Of a DNA stretch of 64,000 bases, positions 35,367 to 43,765 are shown in pieces (position 1 is the first letter of the stretch; each line of letters begins with the position of its first letter). The stretch is taken from NCBI RefSeq assembly GCF_000972385.1, contig NZ_JXTE01000023.1, positions 1 to 64,000 on the forward strand, read 5' to 3'. The notes beneath the pieces were generated by a model. The model was not told where the DNA came from. It saw nothing but the letters and a program-made list of their open reading frames with translations, and made no database searches. Source of the DNA: Streptomyces sp. WM6386 (lineage in GTDB: Bacteria > Actinomycetota > Actinomycetes > Streptomycetales > Streptomycetaceae). Both the position numbers and the translations under genes were made by a program.

Positions 35367-35711
35367 GTTCACTCCCCCGGTGCGTAGTGCGCCTCTCGGC
35401 TTGCCTCGCTTTCGGTGCGGCTCTCGTGCTCGCGGGTACCGCGGCTCATGTGCGGTGTGTGATGGCATCCTCGCTGGATGTGAATGCCCTGTCAGTTGAG
35501 TATGTTCACTACTGAAACACTGTCACCACGACTTTCCGGCCACTCTCCTGGCATATTCACGGGGGGAGTTGGCCGAAATCCTGCGACGTCGGCATTACCC
35601 CAGGAGTAATCGACGCTCCGCCGCACTGCGGGCAAGGTTGCGGTACCGGGTCACCACGACCGGGATCCGGTCCTGACCAGCAGATACGACCTTGACGGAG
35701 GCTGATTTCGC
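35367..35711. other. Intergenic region with a 17-base palindrome
   Basis: A 345-base gap between divergent genes with no supported gene. It is unusually AT-rich at 35460-35560. At 35594-35610 there is a palindrome ATTAC-CCCAGGA-GTAAT, about 100 bases before the SnoaL-like start, a possible operator (the shape resembles sites of LuxR/NarL-type response regulators). GACGGAGG at about 35693 is the ribosome site of the next gene. Confidence 0.45.
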
Positions 35712-36095
35712 ATGCCCGCCAACACCGACCGTTACGAGAGTGCCGTCGCCCGCTATTTCGAGGCCTGGAACGCCGTCGATCACGAGACGCTGGCCAAAGC
35801 GGTGGCTGCCGCCTGGGCGCCGGACGGCACCTACACCGACCCGCTGACCGACGTGGGCGGCCATGAGCAGATCGCCGCGGTGATCGCGGCGGCGCACGAG
35901 CAGTTCCCGGGGTTCGTCTTCTACCCCACGGCGGTCGTGGACGCTCATCACGACACCGCGCGCTTCTCCTGGGAGCTGGTGAACGAGGCCGACGGAAGCG
36001 CACCCGTCGCCGGCTTCGACGTGATCACGCTGGACGAGAAGGGCCGTATCCGGTCGGTGTTCGGATTTCTGGACCGGGTGCCCGCCGGGGCGTGA
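35712..36095 (+). CDS. SnoaL-like / NTF2-fold protein
   Basis: A 127-residue protein with the family pattern: VARYFEAWNAVDHETLAKAVAAAWAPDGTYTDPLTDVGGHEQIAAVI at the start and FSWELVNEADGSAPVAGFDVITLDEKGRIRSVFGFLD at the end. The fold is a cone-shaped beta sheet with a pocket; family members include polyketide cyclases and many proteins with no known ligand. The ribosome site GGAGG lies 10 bases before the ATG. No operon partner is evident. Confidence 0.85.
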   Translation: MPANTDRYESAVARYFEAWNAVDHETLAKAVAAAWAPDGTYTDPLTDVGGHEQIAAVIAAAHEQFPGFVFYPTAVVDAHHDTARFSWELVNEADGSAPVAGFDVITLDEKGRIRSVFGFLDRVPAGA

Positions 36096-36115
36096 TGAGT
36101 TTTCGCGCTCGCGAG

Positions 36116-36151
36116 GGTCTCTTGAACGGGAGGTCTCCTGAACGGGAGACC
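36116..36151. repeat. Tandem 16-base repeats with embedded hairpin
   Basis: Two copies of GGTCTC(T/C)TGAACGGGA lie head to tail at 36116-36131 and 36132-36147. Within them GGTCTCC (36132-36138) and GGAGACC (36145-36151) make a 7-base stem with a 6-base loop. It lies between the SnoaL-like stop and the DUF1905 start and may be a terminator or an operator. Confidence 0.6.
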
Positions 36152-36174
36152 ACCGTGAGCGAAAGGCGGCCGCC

Positions 36175-36462
36175 ATGAGTACGACCGGGAAACTGGACCG
36201 GCACTTCACCGCCGAGCTGGTCAAGAGCCCCGCCGAAGGGGGCTGGACCTATCTCGTGTGGCCCGAGTCCGTCGCGTTCTTCGGCACCCGCGGGCTGGTC
36301 AAGGTGCGCGGCACGATCGACGGGCACCCGTTCCGGAGCTCCTTCATGGCCCTGGGCGACGGCAGGCACAAGCTGCCCGTGAAGGCCGAGGTGCGCAGGG
36401 CCATCGGGAAGGAGGCGGGCGACACGGTGACCGTCCGCCTCCAGGAGCGGCTTACTTCTTGA
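36175..36462 (+). CDS. DUF1905 domain protein
   Basis: A 95-residue protein made only of a DUF1905 barrel: [69 protein letters not shown] is the typical order of strands. DUF1905 modules are often fused to YdeI-type sequences; here it stands alone. No reaction is known. Its last 11 bases overlap the convergent aldo/keto reductase gene. Confidence 0.88.
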   Translation: MSTTGKLDRHFTAELVKSPAEGGWTYLVWPESVAFFGTRGLVKVRGTIDGHPFRSSFMALGDGRHKLPVKAEVRRAIGKEAGDTVTVRLQERLTS

Positions 36463-37447
36463 GCACGGCGTCGATCCGGGCCAGCTCGTCCGCGTCGAAG
36501 TCGAGGTTGCGGATGGTGCCGACACTGTCCTCGATCTGCTGCGGGCTGCTCGCGCCGACGAGGGCGGAGGTCACCCGGCCGCCGCGCAGGACCCAGGCCA
36601 GGGCCAGCTGGGCCAGGGTCTGGCCGCGGGACTGGGCGATGTCGTTCAGCTCGCGCAGCTGGGCGACCAGGTCCTCGGTGAGCGCGTCGGAGTTCAGGAA
36701 CGGGCTGTCGCTCGCGGCCCGCGAGTCCTCCGGGATGCCGTCGAGGTAGCGCCCGGTGAGCATGCCCTGCTCCAGCGGGGAGAAGACGATCGAACCGACC
36801 TGGAGCTCGTCCAGGGCGTCCAGGAGACCCCCGTCCTCGGGGCGCCGGTCGAGCATCGAGTAGCGCGGCTGGTGGATGAGGAGCGGGGTGCCGAGCTCGC
36901 CGAGGATACGGGCGGCCTCGCGGGTCTGCTCCGCGGAGTAGTTGGAGACGCCGACGTAGAGCGCCTTGCCCTGCTGCACGGCCGAGTGCAGGGCGCCCAT
37001 CGTCTCCTCCAGCGGAGTCTCGGGGTCCGGGCGGTGCGAGTAGAAGACGTCGACGTAGTCCAGGCCCATCCGGGTCAGGCTCTGGTCCAGCGAGGACAGC
37101 AGGTACTTGCGGGAGCCCCACTCGCCGTACGGGCCGGGCCACATCAGGTAGCCGGCCTTGGTGGAGATGATCAGCTCGTCGCGGTAGGCGGCGAGATCGG
37201 ACTTCAGGGCCTCACCGAAGGCGGACTCGGCGGCACCGGGCGGCGGGCCGTAGTTGTTGGCCAGGTCGAAGTGGGTGACCCCGAGGTCGAAGCTGCGGCG
37301 CAGGATCGCGCGCTGCGTCTCGACGGTGCGGTCCGCCGGGCCGAAGTTGTGCCACAGGCCCAGCGAGATCGCGGGAAGCTTCAGGCCGCTGCGGCCGGTG
37401 CGCCGGTAGGGCATGTCCGTGTAGCGGTCGGGGTGTGCGGTGTACAA
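36452..37447 (-). CDS. Aldo/keto reductase, YghZ/Kv-beta-like
   Basis: A 331-residue NADPH-dependent reductase. The catalytic Asp and Tyr lie in [17 protein letters not shown], Lys in [23 protein letters not shown] and His in [15 protein letters not shown]. The pattern [35 protein letters not shown] is typical of the YghZ/GSP69 group, whose E. coli member reduces L-glyceraldehyde 3-phosphate and methylglyoxal. Divergent from the LysR gene at 37595, which may control it. Confidence 0.9.
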   Translation of the reverse strand: MYTAHPDRYTDMPYRRTGRSGLKLPAISLGLWHNFGPADRTVETQRAILRRSFDLGVTHFDLANNYGPPPGAAESAFGEALKSDLAAYRDELIISTKAGYLMWPGPYGEWGSRKYLLSSLDQSLTRMGLDYVDVFYSHRPDPETPLEETMGALHSAVQQGKALYVGVSNYSAEQTREAARILGELGTPLLIHQPRYSMLDRRPEDGGLLDALDELQVGSIVFSPLEQGMLTGRYLDGIPEDSRAASDSPFLNSDALTEDLVAQLRELNDIAQSRGQTLAQLALAWVLRGGRVTSALVGASSPQQIEDSVGTIRNLDFDADELARIDAVLKK

Positions 37448-37470
37448 CGCGACTCCAGAGGGGTTGGCAC

Positions 37471-37502
37471 GGTTTCCTGAGAACCACGGTTTCCTGAGAA
37501 CC
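37471..37502. repeat. Two identical 15-base repeats between divergent AKR and lysR
   Basis: GGTTTCCTGAGAACC occurs at 37471-37485 and again at 37488-37502, a 17-base period. Each copy is partly symmetric (GGTT...AACC). They lie 24-55 bases before the aldo/keto reductase start and about 92-124 bases before the lysR start. A second dyad, AAGCG-GATA-CGCTT, lies at 37574-37587 just before lysR. Likely binding sites of the LysR protein. Confidence 0.6.
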
Positions 37503-37594
37503 GCTGTCCACTACCGCCGTCCACTCTTTCGCGACCTGGGGGCATTCGTCCAACAGAAGAATCCGATGGAATTAAGCGGATACGCTTCTCAGTC

Positions 37595-38512
37595 ATGGAA
37601 CTCCGACATCTCCAGCACTTCGTCGCGGTCGCCGAGGACCAGCACTTCACCCGGGCCGCCGAGCGACTGCTGGTGTCCCAGTCGGGTCTGTCGGCCTCCA
37701 TCCGGGCGCTGGAGCGGGAGCTGCAGACGCCGCTGTTCGTGCGGACCACCCGACGGGTGACGCTCACCCCGGCGGGCCGGGCGCTGCTGGGTGAGGCCGA
37801 GCGCATCCTCGCGCAGGTGCGGGCGGCCCATGAGGCGGTCGCCGCGGTCCAGGGGGTGCTGCGCGGGATGCTCGCGCTCGGGTCGGAGCAGTGCATCGCG
37901 GGGGTGCATGTGGCCGGCCTGCTCGCCACGTTCCGGCGACGGCACCCGGATGTGGAGATCTGTCTGCGGCAGGCAGGCTCGGGCGCGCTCGTGGAGGAGG
38001 TCGCGGCCGGGCGCCTCGATCTGGCCTTCGCGGTGCGGACCGCGCAGGAGGACACCGACCAGCTGCGGGTCGTACCGCTGGCCGGTGAGCCGATGACCGT
38101 CCTGTGCCACCCCGACCACCGGCTCGCGCGCGTCGGCGCGGCCGTGACTCCGGAGGATCTGGGCGGCGAGGTCTTCGTCGACTTCCACCCGGACTGGGGC
38201 CCGCGCCGCACCACCGACGCCGCGTTCGCCGCCGCGGGCGTACGGCGGGCGGTCGCGCTGGAGGTGAACGACGTGCACAGCCTCCTGGACCTGGTGGACG
38301 AGAACCTGGGCGTCGCCGTCGTACCGCGCCACTTCCGTCACAAGCGCCCGTCGCTGACCGCGCTGCCCGTGAAGGGCACCGGCGAGACCGTGTACGAGAC
38401 GGTCGCCCTGCTGCCGCCCGAGCAGGCCACCAGCCCGGCGGCCCGGGCACTGATGGAACTGCTGGAAACAGGGGGCGTAGGTACACCCCCGGACGGGGCC
38501 CACCCCTCCTGA
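37595..38512 (+). CDS. LysR family transcriptional regulator
   Basis: A 305-residue regulator. The N-terminal winged helix reads LRHLQHFVAVAEDQHFTRAAERLLVSQSGLSASIRALERELQTPLFVR, the standard LysR DNA-binding domain, followed by a long linker helix and the two-lobed effector domain (about 90-300, beginning GMLALGSEQCIAG). It is divergent from the aldo/keto reductase gene, a usual layout for a LysR regulator and its target, with repeated motifs between them. Confidence 0.93.
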   Translation: MELRHLQHFVAVAEDQHFTRAAERLLVSQSGLSASIRALERELQTPLFVRTTRRVTLTPAGRALLGEAERILAQVRAAHEAVAAVQGVLRGMLALGSEQCIAGVHVAGLLATFRRRHPDVEICLRQAGSGALVEEVAAGRLDLAFAVRTAQEDTDQLRVVPLAGEPMTVLCHPDHRLARVGAAVTPEDLGGEVFVDFHPDWGPRRTTDAAFAAAGVRRAVALEVNDVHSLLDLVDENLGVAVVPRHFRHKRPSLTALPVKGTGETVYETVALLPPEQATSPAARALMELLETGGVGTPPDGAHPS

Positions 38513-38579
38513 CCCGGCCCGTCTCCCACCGCAGACTCGTGACCGTCCCTCACGACAACTGCGGTCAGGAGTACGGGAA

Positions 38580-40079
38580 ATGACGGACCACACACGACGG
38601 AACGTACTGCGCGGCGCGGCGGCGATCGCGGCGGCGGGCGGGCTGGTGGGCACGGGAGCGGGGGCGGGACCGCGTGCGGCCGCCGCGGCTCCCCAGGCGT
38701 CCACCTCGCGGCGCTTCCCCTTCCTGGAGGGCGCGTTCGAGCCTGTCACGGAGGAACTGACGGCCTTCGACCTGCCGGTCACCGGCCGCATCCCCCACGA
38801 CCTGAACGGCCGCTATCTGCGCAACGGCCCCAATGTCCTGGGCCTGGAGGACCCGCGCGCCCATCACTGGATGCTCGGCGACGGCATGGTGCACGGCGTC
38901 CGGCTGCGCGACGGCCGCGCCGAGTGGTACCGCAACCGCTGGGTGCGCTCCTCCCAGGTGGCGAGGAAACTGGGCGAGCCCTACCCGCGGCCGGTGCCAC
39001 CGGACGACTTCCCGTGCAACACCCATGTGATCCCCTACCGGGGGCGGATCCTCACGCTCCAGGAGAGCGGGCCGCTGCCGTACGAACTCGACGACGAGCT
39101 CAACACCGTGGGTACGTACGACTTCCGGGGCACCCTGAAGGGTCCGCTCACCGCGCACACCAAGTTCGACGTGCACGCCGGTGAACTGCACGCCATCGCC
39201 TACTACCCGACCTGGGACCATGTCCGGCACCTGGTCGTGGACCCGACGGGCCGGGTCTCACGCACCACCAGGATCCCGGTGGCGGACGCGCCGATGATCC
39301 ACGACTTCGCGCTCACCGAGCATCACGTGATCATCCTCGACATGCCGGTCACCTTCGACCCGGCGGCCGCCGAGCGCGGCGACATCGTCCCGTACGTCTG
39401 GAACGACAAGCACCCGGCCCGGGTCGGAGTACTGCCGCGCAAGGGCGGTGCGGTCCGCTGGTTCGAGGTCGACCCGGTCTACTACTCGCACACCCTCAAC
39501 GCCTACGAGGAGGGCACGGACATCGTCATCGACACGACGAACTTCGACGCCCCCTTCCTCGTCGCCGGCAACGGCTCCGGCGGCCCCTACAGCGCGGGCA
39601 CCCCCAGGCTCGACCGCTGGACGATCGACCTGCGCCACGGCCGGGTGCGCACCAGGACCCTCGACGACCGCCCGCAGGAATTCCCGCGCGTGAACGAGGC
39701 CCTGGTCTCCCGCAGGCACCGCTACGGCTACTCGGCGGCGTCCGCGGAGATGGCGGTGGCCTACATGGCGGTCGACGGCAATCCGCCCGACCGAGCGTTC
39801 AGCAACGCGCTCATCAAGCAGGACCTGTTGCGCGGCACGACCCAGGTCCACCGGCTGCCGCGCGGAGCGGCCGCGAGCGAGGCCGTGTTCGTCCCGCGCG
39901 AACACAGTGCGGCCGAGGACGACGGGTACGCGATCGCCTACGTCCACAATCCCGATCTCGGAGCGTCCGACCTGCTGATTCTCGCCGCACAGGACTTCAC
40001 CGGCGAGCCGGTCGCCCGGATCCATCTGCCGGGCCGGGTGCCGCTGGGGTTCCACGGGAGCTGGATTCCGGACGCGTGA
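38580..40079 (+). CDS. Tat-exported carotenoid cleavage oxygenase (RPE65 family)
   Basis: A 499-residue protein beginning with a twin-arginine signal (TRRNVLRGAAAIAAAGGLVG). The mature protein has the beta-propeller pattern of carotenoid oxygenases: PHDLNGRYLRNGPNVLGL and HHWMLGDGMVHGVRLRDG near the start, then iron-ligand His candidates in HTKFDVHAGELHAIAY, PMIHDFALTEHHVII, YSHTLNAYEEG and the C-terminal LGFHGSWIPDA. Expected reaction: oxidative cleavage of a conjugated double bond in a carotenoid or stilbene-like substrate. A Tat signal on such an enzyme is notable, because most bacterial members are cytoplasmic. Confidence 0.88.
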   Translation: MTDHTRRNVLRGAAAIAAAGGLVGTGAGAGPRAAAAAPQASTSRRFPFLEGAFEPVTEELTAFDLPVTGRIPHDLNGRYLRNGPNVLGLEDPRAHHWMLGDGMVHGVRLRDGRAEWYRNRWVRSSQVARKLGEPYPRPVPPDDFPCNTHVIPYRGRILTLQESGPLPYELDDELNTVGTYDFRGTLKGPLTAHTKFDVHAGELHAIAYYPTWDHVRHLVVDPTGRVSRTTRIPVADAPMIHDFALTEHHVIILDMPVTFDPAAAERGDIVPYVWNDKHPARVGVLPRKGGAVRWFEVDPVYYSHTLNAYEEGTDIVIDTTNFDAPFLVAGNGSGGPYSAGTPRLDRWTIDLRHGRVRTRTLDDRPQEFPRVNEALVSRRHRYGYSAASAEMAVAYMAVDGNPPDRAFSNALIKQDLLRGTTQVHRLPRGAAASEAVFVPREHSAAEDDGYAIAYVHNPDLGASDLLILAAQDFTGEPVARIHLPGRVPLGFHGSWIPDA

Positions 40080-40095
40080 GGCGCCCGGGTGCGCG

Positions 40096-40617
40096 ATGGT
40101 GGACGGTATGCATGCAAAGGACATCCTCATCGACGGTTTCAGCCGCATCCAGGAAGAAGTCCATGCCGCCGTCGAGGGCCTGACCCCCGACGACCTCAAC
40201 CATCGCCTTGGCCCCGACGCCAACTCCATCACCTGGCTGGTCTGGCACCTCACCCGAATCCAGGACGACCACCTGGCCGACGCCTTCGCTCTCGACCAGG
40301 TGTGGCTGACCCAGGAGTGGGAGAAACGCTTCGGCCTCGACCTGCCGCCCCGCGACCACGGGTACGGTCACACCTCCGCGCAGGTCGCGAAGGTGCGGGT
40401 CGACTCCCCCGAGCTGCTGACCGGCTATTACGACGCCGTCCACGCACAGAGTCTGGAGGCGCTGCACGGGGTGACAGCGGCGGACCTGGATCGTGTCGTG
40501 GACACGAACTGGGATCCGCCGGTCACCCTCGGCGTCCGGCTGGTCAGCGTCCTGTCCGACGATCTGGAGCACGTCGGACAGGCCGCCTACCTCCGGGGGC
40601 TGCGTCAGAGCGCGTAA
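40096..40617 (+). CDS. DinB/DUF664 family protein (possible mycothiol-dependent enzyme)
   Basis: A 173-residue four-helix-bundle protein. The DinB His pattern is visible: [21 protein letters not shown] in the second helix and [15 protein letters not shown] near the C terminus, giving a metal site of three His. DUF664 and DinB proteins of mycothiol-producing actinobacteria are often thiol transferases (MST-type), which is a reasonable guess here. It begins 16 bases after the carotenoid oxygenase stop and overlaps the convergent add gene by 13 bp. Confidence 0.8.
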   Translation: MVDGMHAKDILIDGFSRIQEEVHAAVEGLTPDDLNHRLGPDANSITWLVWHLTRIQDDHLADAFALDQVWLTQEWEKRFGLDLPPRDHGYGHTSAQVAKVRVDSPELLTGYYDAVHAQSLEALHGVTAADLDRVVDTNWDPPVTLGVRLVSVLSDDLEHVGQAAYLRGLRQSA

Positions 40618-41669
40618 CCCGGCAGGACGACGTCCTCGATGAGGGCCTTGCGCTCGTCGAACGGGATGAACGCGCTCTTGAGGGCGTTCACCGTGACCGT
40701 GCGCAGGTCCTCGACACTCCAGCCCGCCTCCTCGACCAGCAGGGACATCTCGCGGGTCATCGTCGTGCCGGACACCAGACGGTTGTCGGTGTTGAGGGTG
40801 ACACGGAAGCCGAGGTCCTTCAGGGCCGTGATCGGGTGCTCGGCGATCGAGGTGGCGGCACCGGTCTGGAGGTTGGAGGTGGGGCACATCTCCAGGGCCA
40901 CACGACGGTCGCGCACCCAGCCCGCGAGACGGCCGAGCTTGCCGTCCACGATGTCCTCGGTGATACGGACGCCGTGGCCGATGCGCTGGGCGCCGCAGAC
41001 CTGGAGGGCCTGGTGGATGCTGGGCAGGCCATGGGCCTCGCCGGCGTGGATGGTGAACGGGACGTTCTCGCGGCGCAGGTGCTCGAAGGCGGCGAGGTGG
41101 TCGGCGGGCGGAAAGCCGTCCTCGGCGCCGGCGATGTCGAAGCCGACGACGCCCGCGTCGCGGAAGGCGACGGCCAGGTCGGCGGCCTCGCGGACGCGGT
41201 CGAACATCCGCATGCCGCACAGCAGGGTGCCGACCCGGACCGGGGTGCCGGCGGCGGCCGCCTTGGCCATGCCGGCCGCGAGCCCCTCCTGAACGGTCTC
41301 CACGACCTCGCTCATGGCGAGTCCGCCCTTGGTGTTCAGCTCGGGGGCGTAGCGCACCTCGGCGTACACGACACCGTCCGCGGCCAGGTCGAGGACGTAC
41401 TCCTCGGCGGTGCGCAGCAGGCCCTCGCGGGTCTGCATCACGGCGAGGGTGTGCTCGAAGGTGGCTATGTAACGCACCAGGTCGCCGGAGTTCGCGGCGT
41501 CGAAGTACCAGGCGGCCAGCTCGTCCGGGTCGGTGGTGGGCAGGGTGTGGCCGACCGCCGCCGCGAGCTCCACCACGGTGGCGGGGCGCAGGCCGCCGTC
41601 GAGGTGGTCGTGCAGCACGGCCTTGGGCAGCCGGCGGATGGCATCGAGGTCTACGCGCGTAGCAGTCAT
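40605..41669 (-). CDS. add: Adenosine deaminase
   Basis: A 354-residue metal-dependent hydrolase that deaminates adenosine to inosine. Zinc and catalytic residues seen: HDHLDGG (first two His), IHAGEAHG (third His and nearby Glu), RIGHGVR (catalytic His region) and LNTDNRLVS (Asp pair region; the second Asp is replaced by Asn, which other actinobacterial members also seem to show). Substrate preference for adenosine is inferred by family. It lies 57 bases after the VOC gene on the same strand. Confidence 0.92.
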   Translation of the reverse strand: MTATRVDLDAIRRLPKAVLHDHLDGGLRPATVVELAAAVGHTLPTTDPDELAAWYFDAANSGDLVRYIATFEHTLAVMQTREGLLRTAEEYVLDLAADGVVYAEVRYAPELNTKGGLAMSEVVETVQEGLAAGMAKAAAAGTPVRVGTLLCGMRMFDRVREAADLAVAFRDAGVVGFDIAGAEDGFPPADHLAAFEHLRRENVPFTIHAGEAHGLPSIHQALQVCGAQRIGHGVRITEDIVDGKLGRLAGWVRDRRVALEMCPTSNLQTGAATSIAEHPITALKDLGFRVTLNTDNRLVSGTTMTREMSLLVEEAGWSVEDLRTVTVNALKSAFIPFDERKALIEDVVLPGYAL

Positions 41670-41726
41670 GATGGATCTTTCCTTGGCAGTGCTGGGCGGG
41701 GCGGTGCGGCAGATGCGGTGCGGTGG

Positions 41727-42122
41727 TCAGTCGGCGGGCTGGAGCAGGTCCCAGCGGTTGCCGTAAAGGTCCTGGAAGACGGCGACCGAGCCGTAGGGCT
41801 CGTGGCGCGGCTCCTCCAGGAAGGTCACGCCGGCGGCGGTCATCCGGGCGTGGTCGCGGGCGAAGTCGTCGGTGTGCAGGAAGAAGCCGACGCGTCCGCC
41901 GGTCTGGTCGCCGACCCGGCCGCGCTGGGCCTCACTCTTGGCGCGGGCGAGGAGCAGGCCCGTGCCCCCGCCCTGTCCCGACCCCGGCTCCACGACGACC
42001 CAGCGGGAGCCGTCGGGGCGCGGGGCGTCCTCGGCGAGCCGGAAGCCGAGGGCCTCGGTGTAGAAGCGGATCGCCTCGTCGTAGTCGTCGACGACGAGGG
42101 TGACCAGGGCGACGCGTCTCAT
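41727..42122 (-). CDS. VOC family protein (glyoxalase-like)
   Basis: A 131-residue single VOC module. The pattern MRRVALVTLVVDDYDEAIRFYTEALGFRLAED is followed by a GTGLLLARA strand, GGRVGFFLHTDDFARDHARM and FQDLYGNRWDLLQ, with the metal-ligand Glu or Gln position filled by residues of the usual type. Function unknown; resistance or detoxification is possible. It is upstream of the add gene, 57 bases apart, possibly one operon. Confidence 0.85.
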   Translation of the reverse strand: MRRVALVTLVVDDYDEAIRFYTEALGFRLAEDAPRPDGSRWVVVEPGSGQGGGTGLLLARAKSEAQRGRVGDQTGGRVGFFLHTDDFARDHARMTAAGVTFLEEPRHEPYGSVAVFQDLYGNRWDLLQPAD

Positions 42123-42271
42123 CGGGGCCTTTCGGAGGGCGGGGTTAGCGGAAGAGGTTATACGTAAAACGTGGCGGACGCCAGTCCGGCTCGGACCTAG
42201 GGCGGACGTCCGAGCCGGAGGGGACCCCTGGACCGAGGCGGGGCAGGCCGCCGGTCACTACCGTCCGGGTA

Positions 42272-42730
42272 ATGAAGATCGACAACCCTCCGCGCGATGC
42301 CGAGGAGCGCAAGCGAGACGTGCTGGCCCGACTGGACCGGGAGAGCGACATCTGGGTGGCCTCGGCGGACGACGACGGGCTGCCGTGCATGGTCCCGCTC
42401 TGGTTCGTCTGGCACGCCGGGGCCGTATGGCTGGCGACCCGGCTGACGAACCCGACCGGCCGCAATCTGCGGGACGGCCGCCGGGCGCGGCTGGCGTTCG
42501 CGGACACCCGGGACGTGGTTCTGGTCGACGGCTCCGTGGAGACGTACACCCTCCAGGAGGTACCGTCCGAGGCGGCTGCCGCGTTCCTCGCCAAGCACGG
42601 CTGGGATCCGCGGGAGGACAGCCCGTCGTACGCCTTCTTCGAGGTGCGACCGTACGCGGTGCAGGCGTGGCACGAGGTGCGGGAGCTGCCGAAACGGCAC
42701 GTCATGCGGGACGGGGAATGGGTCGTGTAA
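42272..42730 (+). CDS. Pyridoxamine 5'-phosphate oxidase-fold protein (flavin or F420 type)
   Basis: A 152-residue split-barrel protein: IWVASADDDGLPCMVPLWFVWHAGAVWLAT at the N terminus, RLTNPTGRNLRDGRRARLAFADTRDVVLVDGSVETY in the middle, and AFFEVRPYAVQAWHEV near the end. It resembles the PPOX-class F420-dependent or FMN-binding group in actinobacteria. Substrate unknown. It is transcribed divergently from the VOC gene at 41727. Confidence 0.85.
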   Translation: MKIDNPPRDAEERKRDVLARLDRESDIWVASADDDGLPCMVPLWFVWHAGAVWLATRLTNPTGRNLRDGRRARLAFADTRDVVLVDGSVETYTLQEVPSEAAAAFLAKHGWDPREDSPSYAFFEVRPYAVQAWHEVRELPKRHVMRDGEWVV

Positions 42731-42814
42731 GGCCCCGCCCGGAGATGTCCTCCCGTCCCGCACGGGTGTCACCTGGGAGTAGCTCCCGGTGGTTCGATGT
42801 GCGGCGCCGGCTGA

Positions 42815-43708
42815 TCAACCTGCCTTGGTGTGCGCCGAGTTGAGGCGGGTCAGCTCGTCGTCGGTCAGCTGGATCGCGCCGGCCGCCACGTTGTCGACGA
42901 GGTGGTCGGGGTTTCCGGTGCCGGGAATGGCCAGCACGTGCGGGCCCTGGTGCAGCGTCCAGGCGATACGGATCTGCGCGGGGCTCGCACCGTGCGCCCG
43001 GGCGATGGAGAGCACCTCCTCGTCGTGGTTCGTGGTCGCGCCCTGTTCCCCCACCGTGCCCGCCACCGCGTAGAACGGGACGTACGCGATGCCCTGCTCG
43101 CCGCAGATGCGCAGGAGTTCGTCGGGGTGGTCCAGGGCGTAGCGGTTCTGGACGCTCACCACGGGGGCGATGGCCTGGGCCTCGGCGAGGTGGCGGGGTT
43201 TCACGGACGAGATGCCCAGGTGGCGGATCAGTCCGGCCTCGCGCAGTTCGGCCAGGGCGCCGAAGTGCTCGGCGATGGATTCCTGTTTCATGCGGCGCAG
43301 ATACACCAGGTCCAGGTGGTCCCGGCCCAGCTGGCGCAGGTTCTCCTCGACATGGCCGCGGAGGTCCTCGGGGCGGGCCGAGGTGCCCCACTCCCCCGCG
43401 TGGTCGCGGAAGGGGCCGACCTTGACGGCGACGACCAGGTCGTCGGGGTACGGGGCCAGCGCGGTGTTGATCAGTTCGTTGGCGGAGCGCAGGGACGAGA
43501 AGTAGAAGGCCGCCGTGTCGATGTGATCGACGCCGACCTCGATCGCCTTGTGCAGTACGGCGATCGAGCGTTGCCGGTCGCTCGGCGTCCCGTGGTGGAA
43601 GGCCGCGCTGCCCGTCAGCCGCATCGCGCCGAGGCCGAGGCGGTTGACGGGCAGGTCGCCCAGTTTCCAGGTGCCCGCGGCATCCGCGGTGATCGTTTCG
43701 GAGGTCAT
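42815..43708 (-). CDS. Aldo/keto reductase, YdbC-like
   Basis: A 297-residue protein: VNRLGLGAMRLTG, HIDTAAFYFSSLRSANELI with the catalytic Asp and Tyr, VAVKVGPFR with the Lys, and the C-terminal VLAIPGTGNPDHLVDNV. The usual His of the LxxH motif is Arg (LDLVYLRRM), as in the YdbC-like branch, so catalysis may rely on another residue. It is downstream of the phosphoketolase gene on the same strand, separated by 57 bases and a strong inverted repeat. Confidence 0.87.
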   Translation of the reverse strand: MTSETITADAAGTWKLGDLPVNRLGLGAMRLTGSAAFHHGTPSDRQRSIAVLHKAIEVGVDHIDTAAFYFSSLRSANELINTALAPYPDDLVVAVKVGPFRDHAGEWGTSARPEDLRGHVEENLRQLGRDHLDLVYLRRMKQESIAEHFGALAELREAGLIRHLGISSVKPRHLAEAQAIAPVVSVQNRYALDHPDELLRICGEQGIAYVPFYAVAGTVGEQGATTNHDEEVLSIARAHGASPAQIRIAWTLHQGPHVLAIPGTGNPDHLVDNVAAGAIQLTDDELTRLNSAHTKAG

Positions 43709-43724
43709 CAGCGGAGTGTCACAC

Positions 43725-43750
43725 AGGGACCGCCGGGGGACGTGGTCCCT
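43725..43750. promoter_or_regulatory. Inverted repeat between phosphoketolase and aldo/keto reductase genes
   Basis: AGGGACC and GGTCCCT are perfect 7-base arms with a 12-base spacer, 15-41 bases after the phosphoketolase stop on the minus strand and 17 bases before the aldo/keto reductase start. It may be a terminator for the first gene or an operator for the second; GGGACC/GGTCCC resembles dormancy-regulon sites but with a longer spacer. Confidence 0.5.
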
Positions 43751-43765
43751 TTACGGACATATGAA

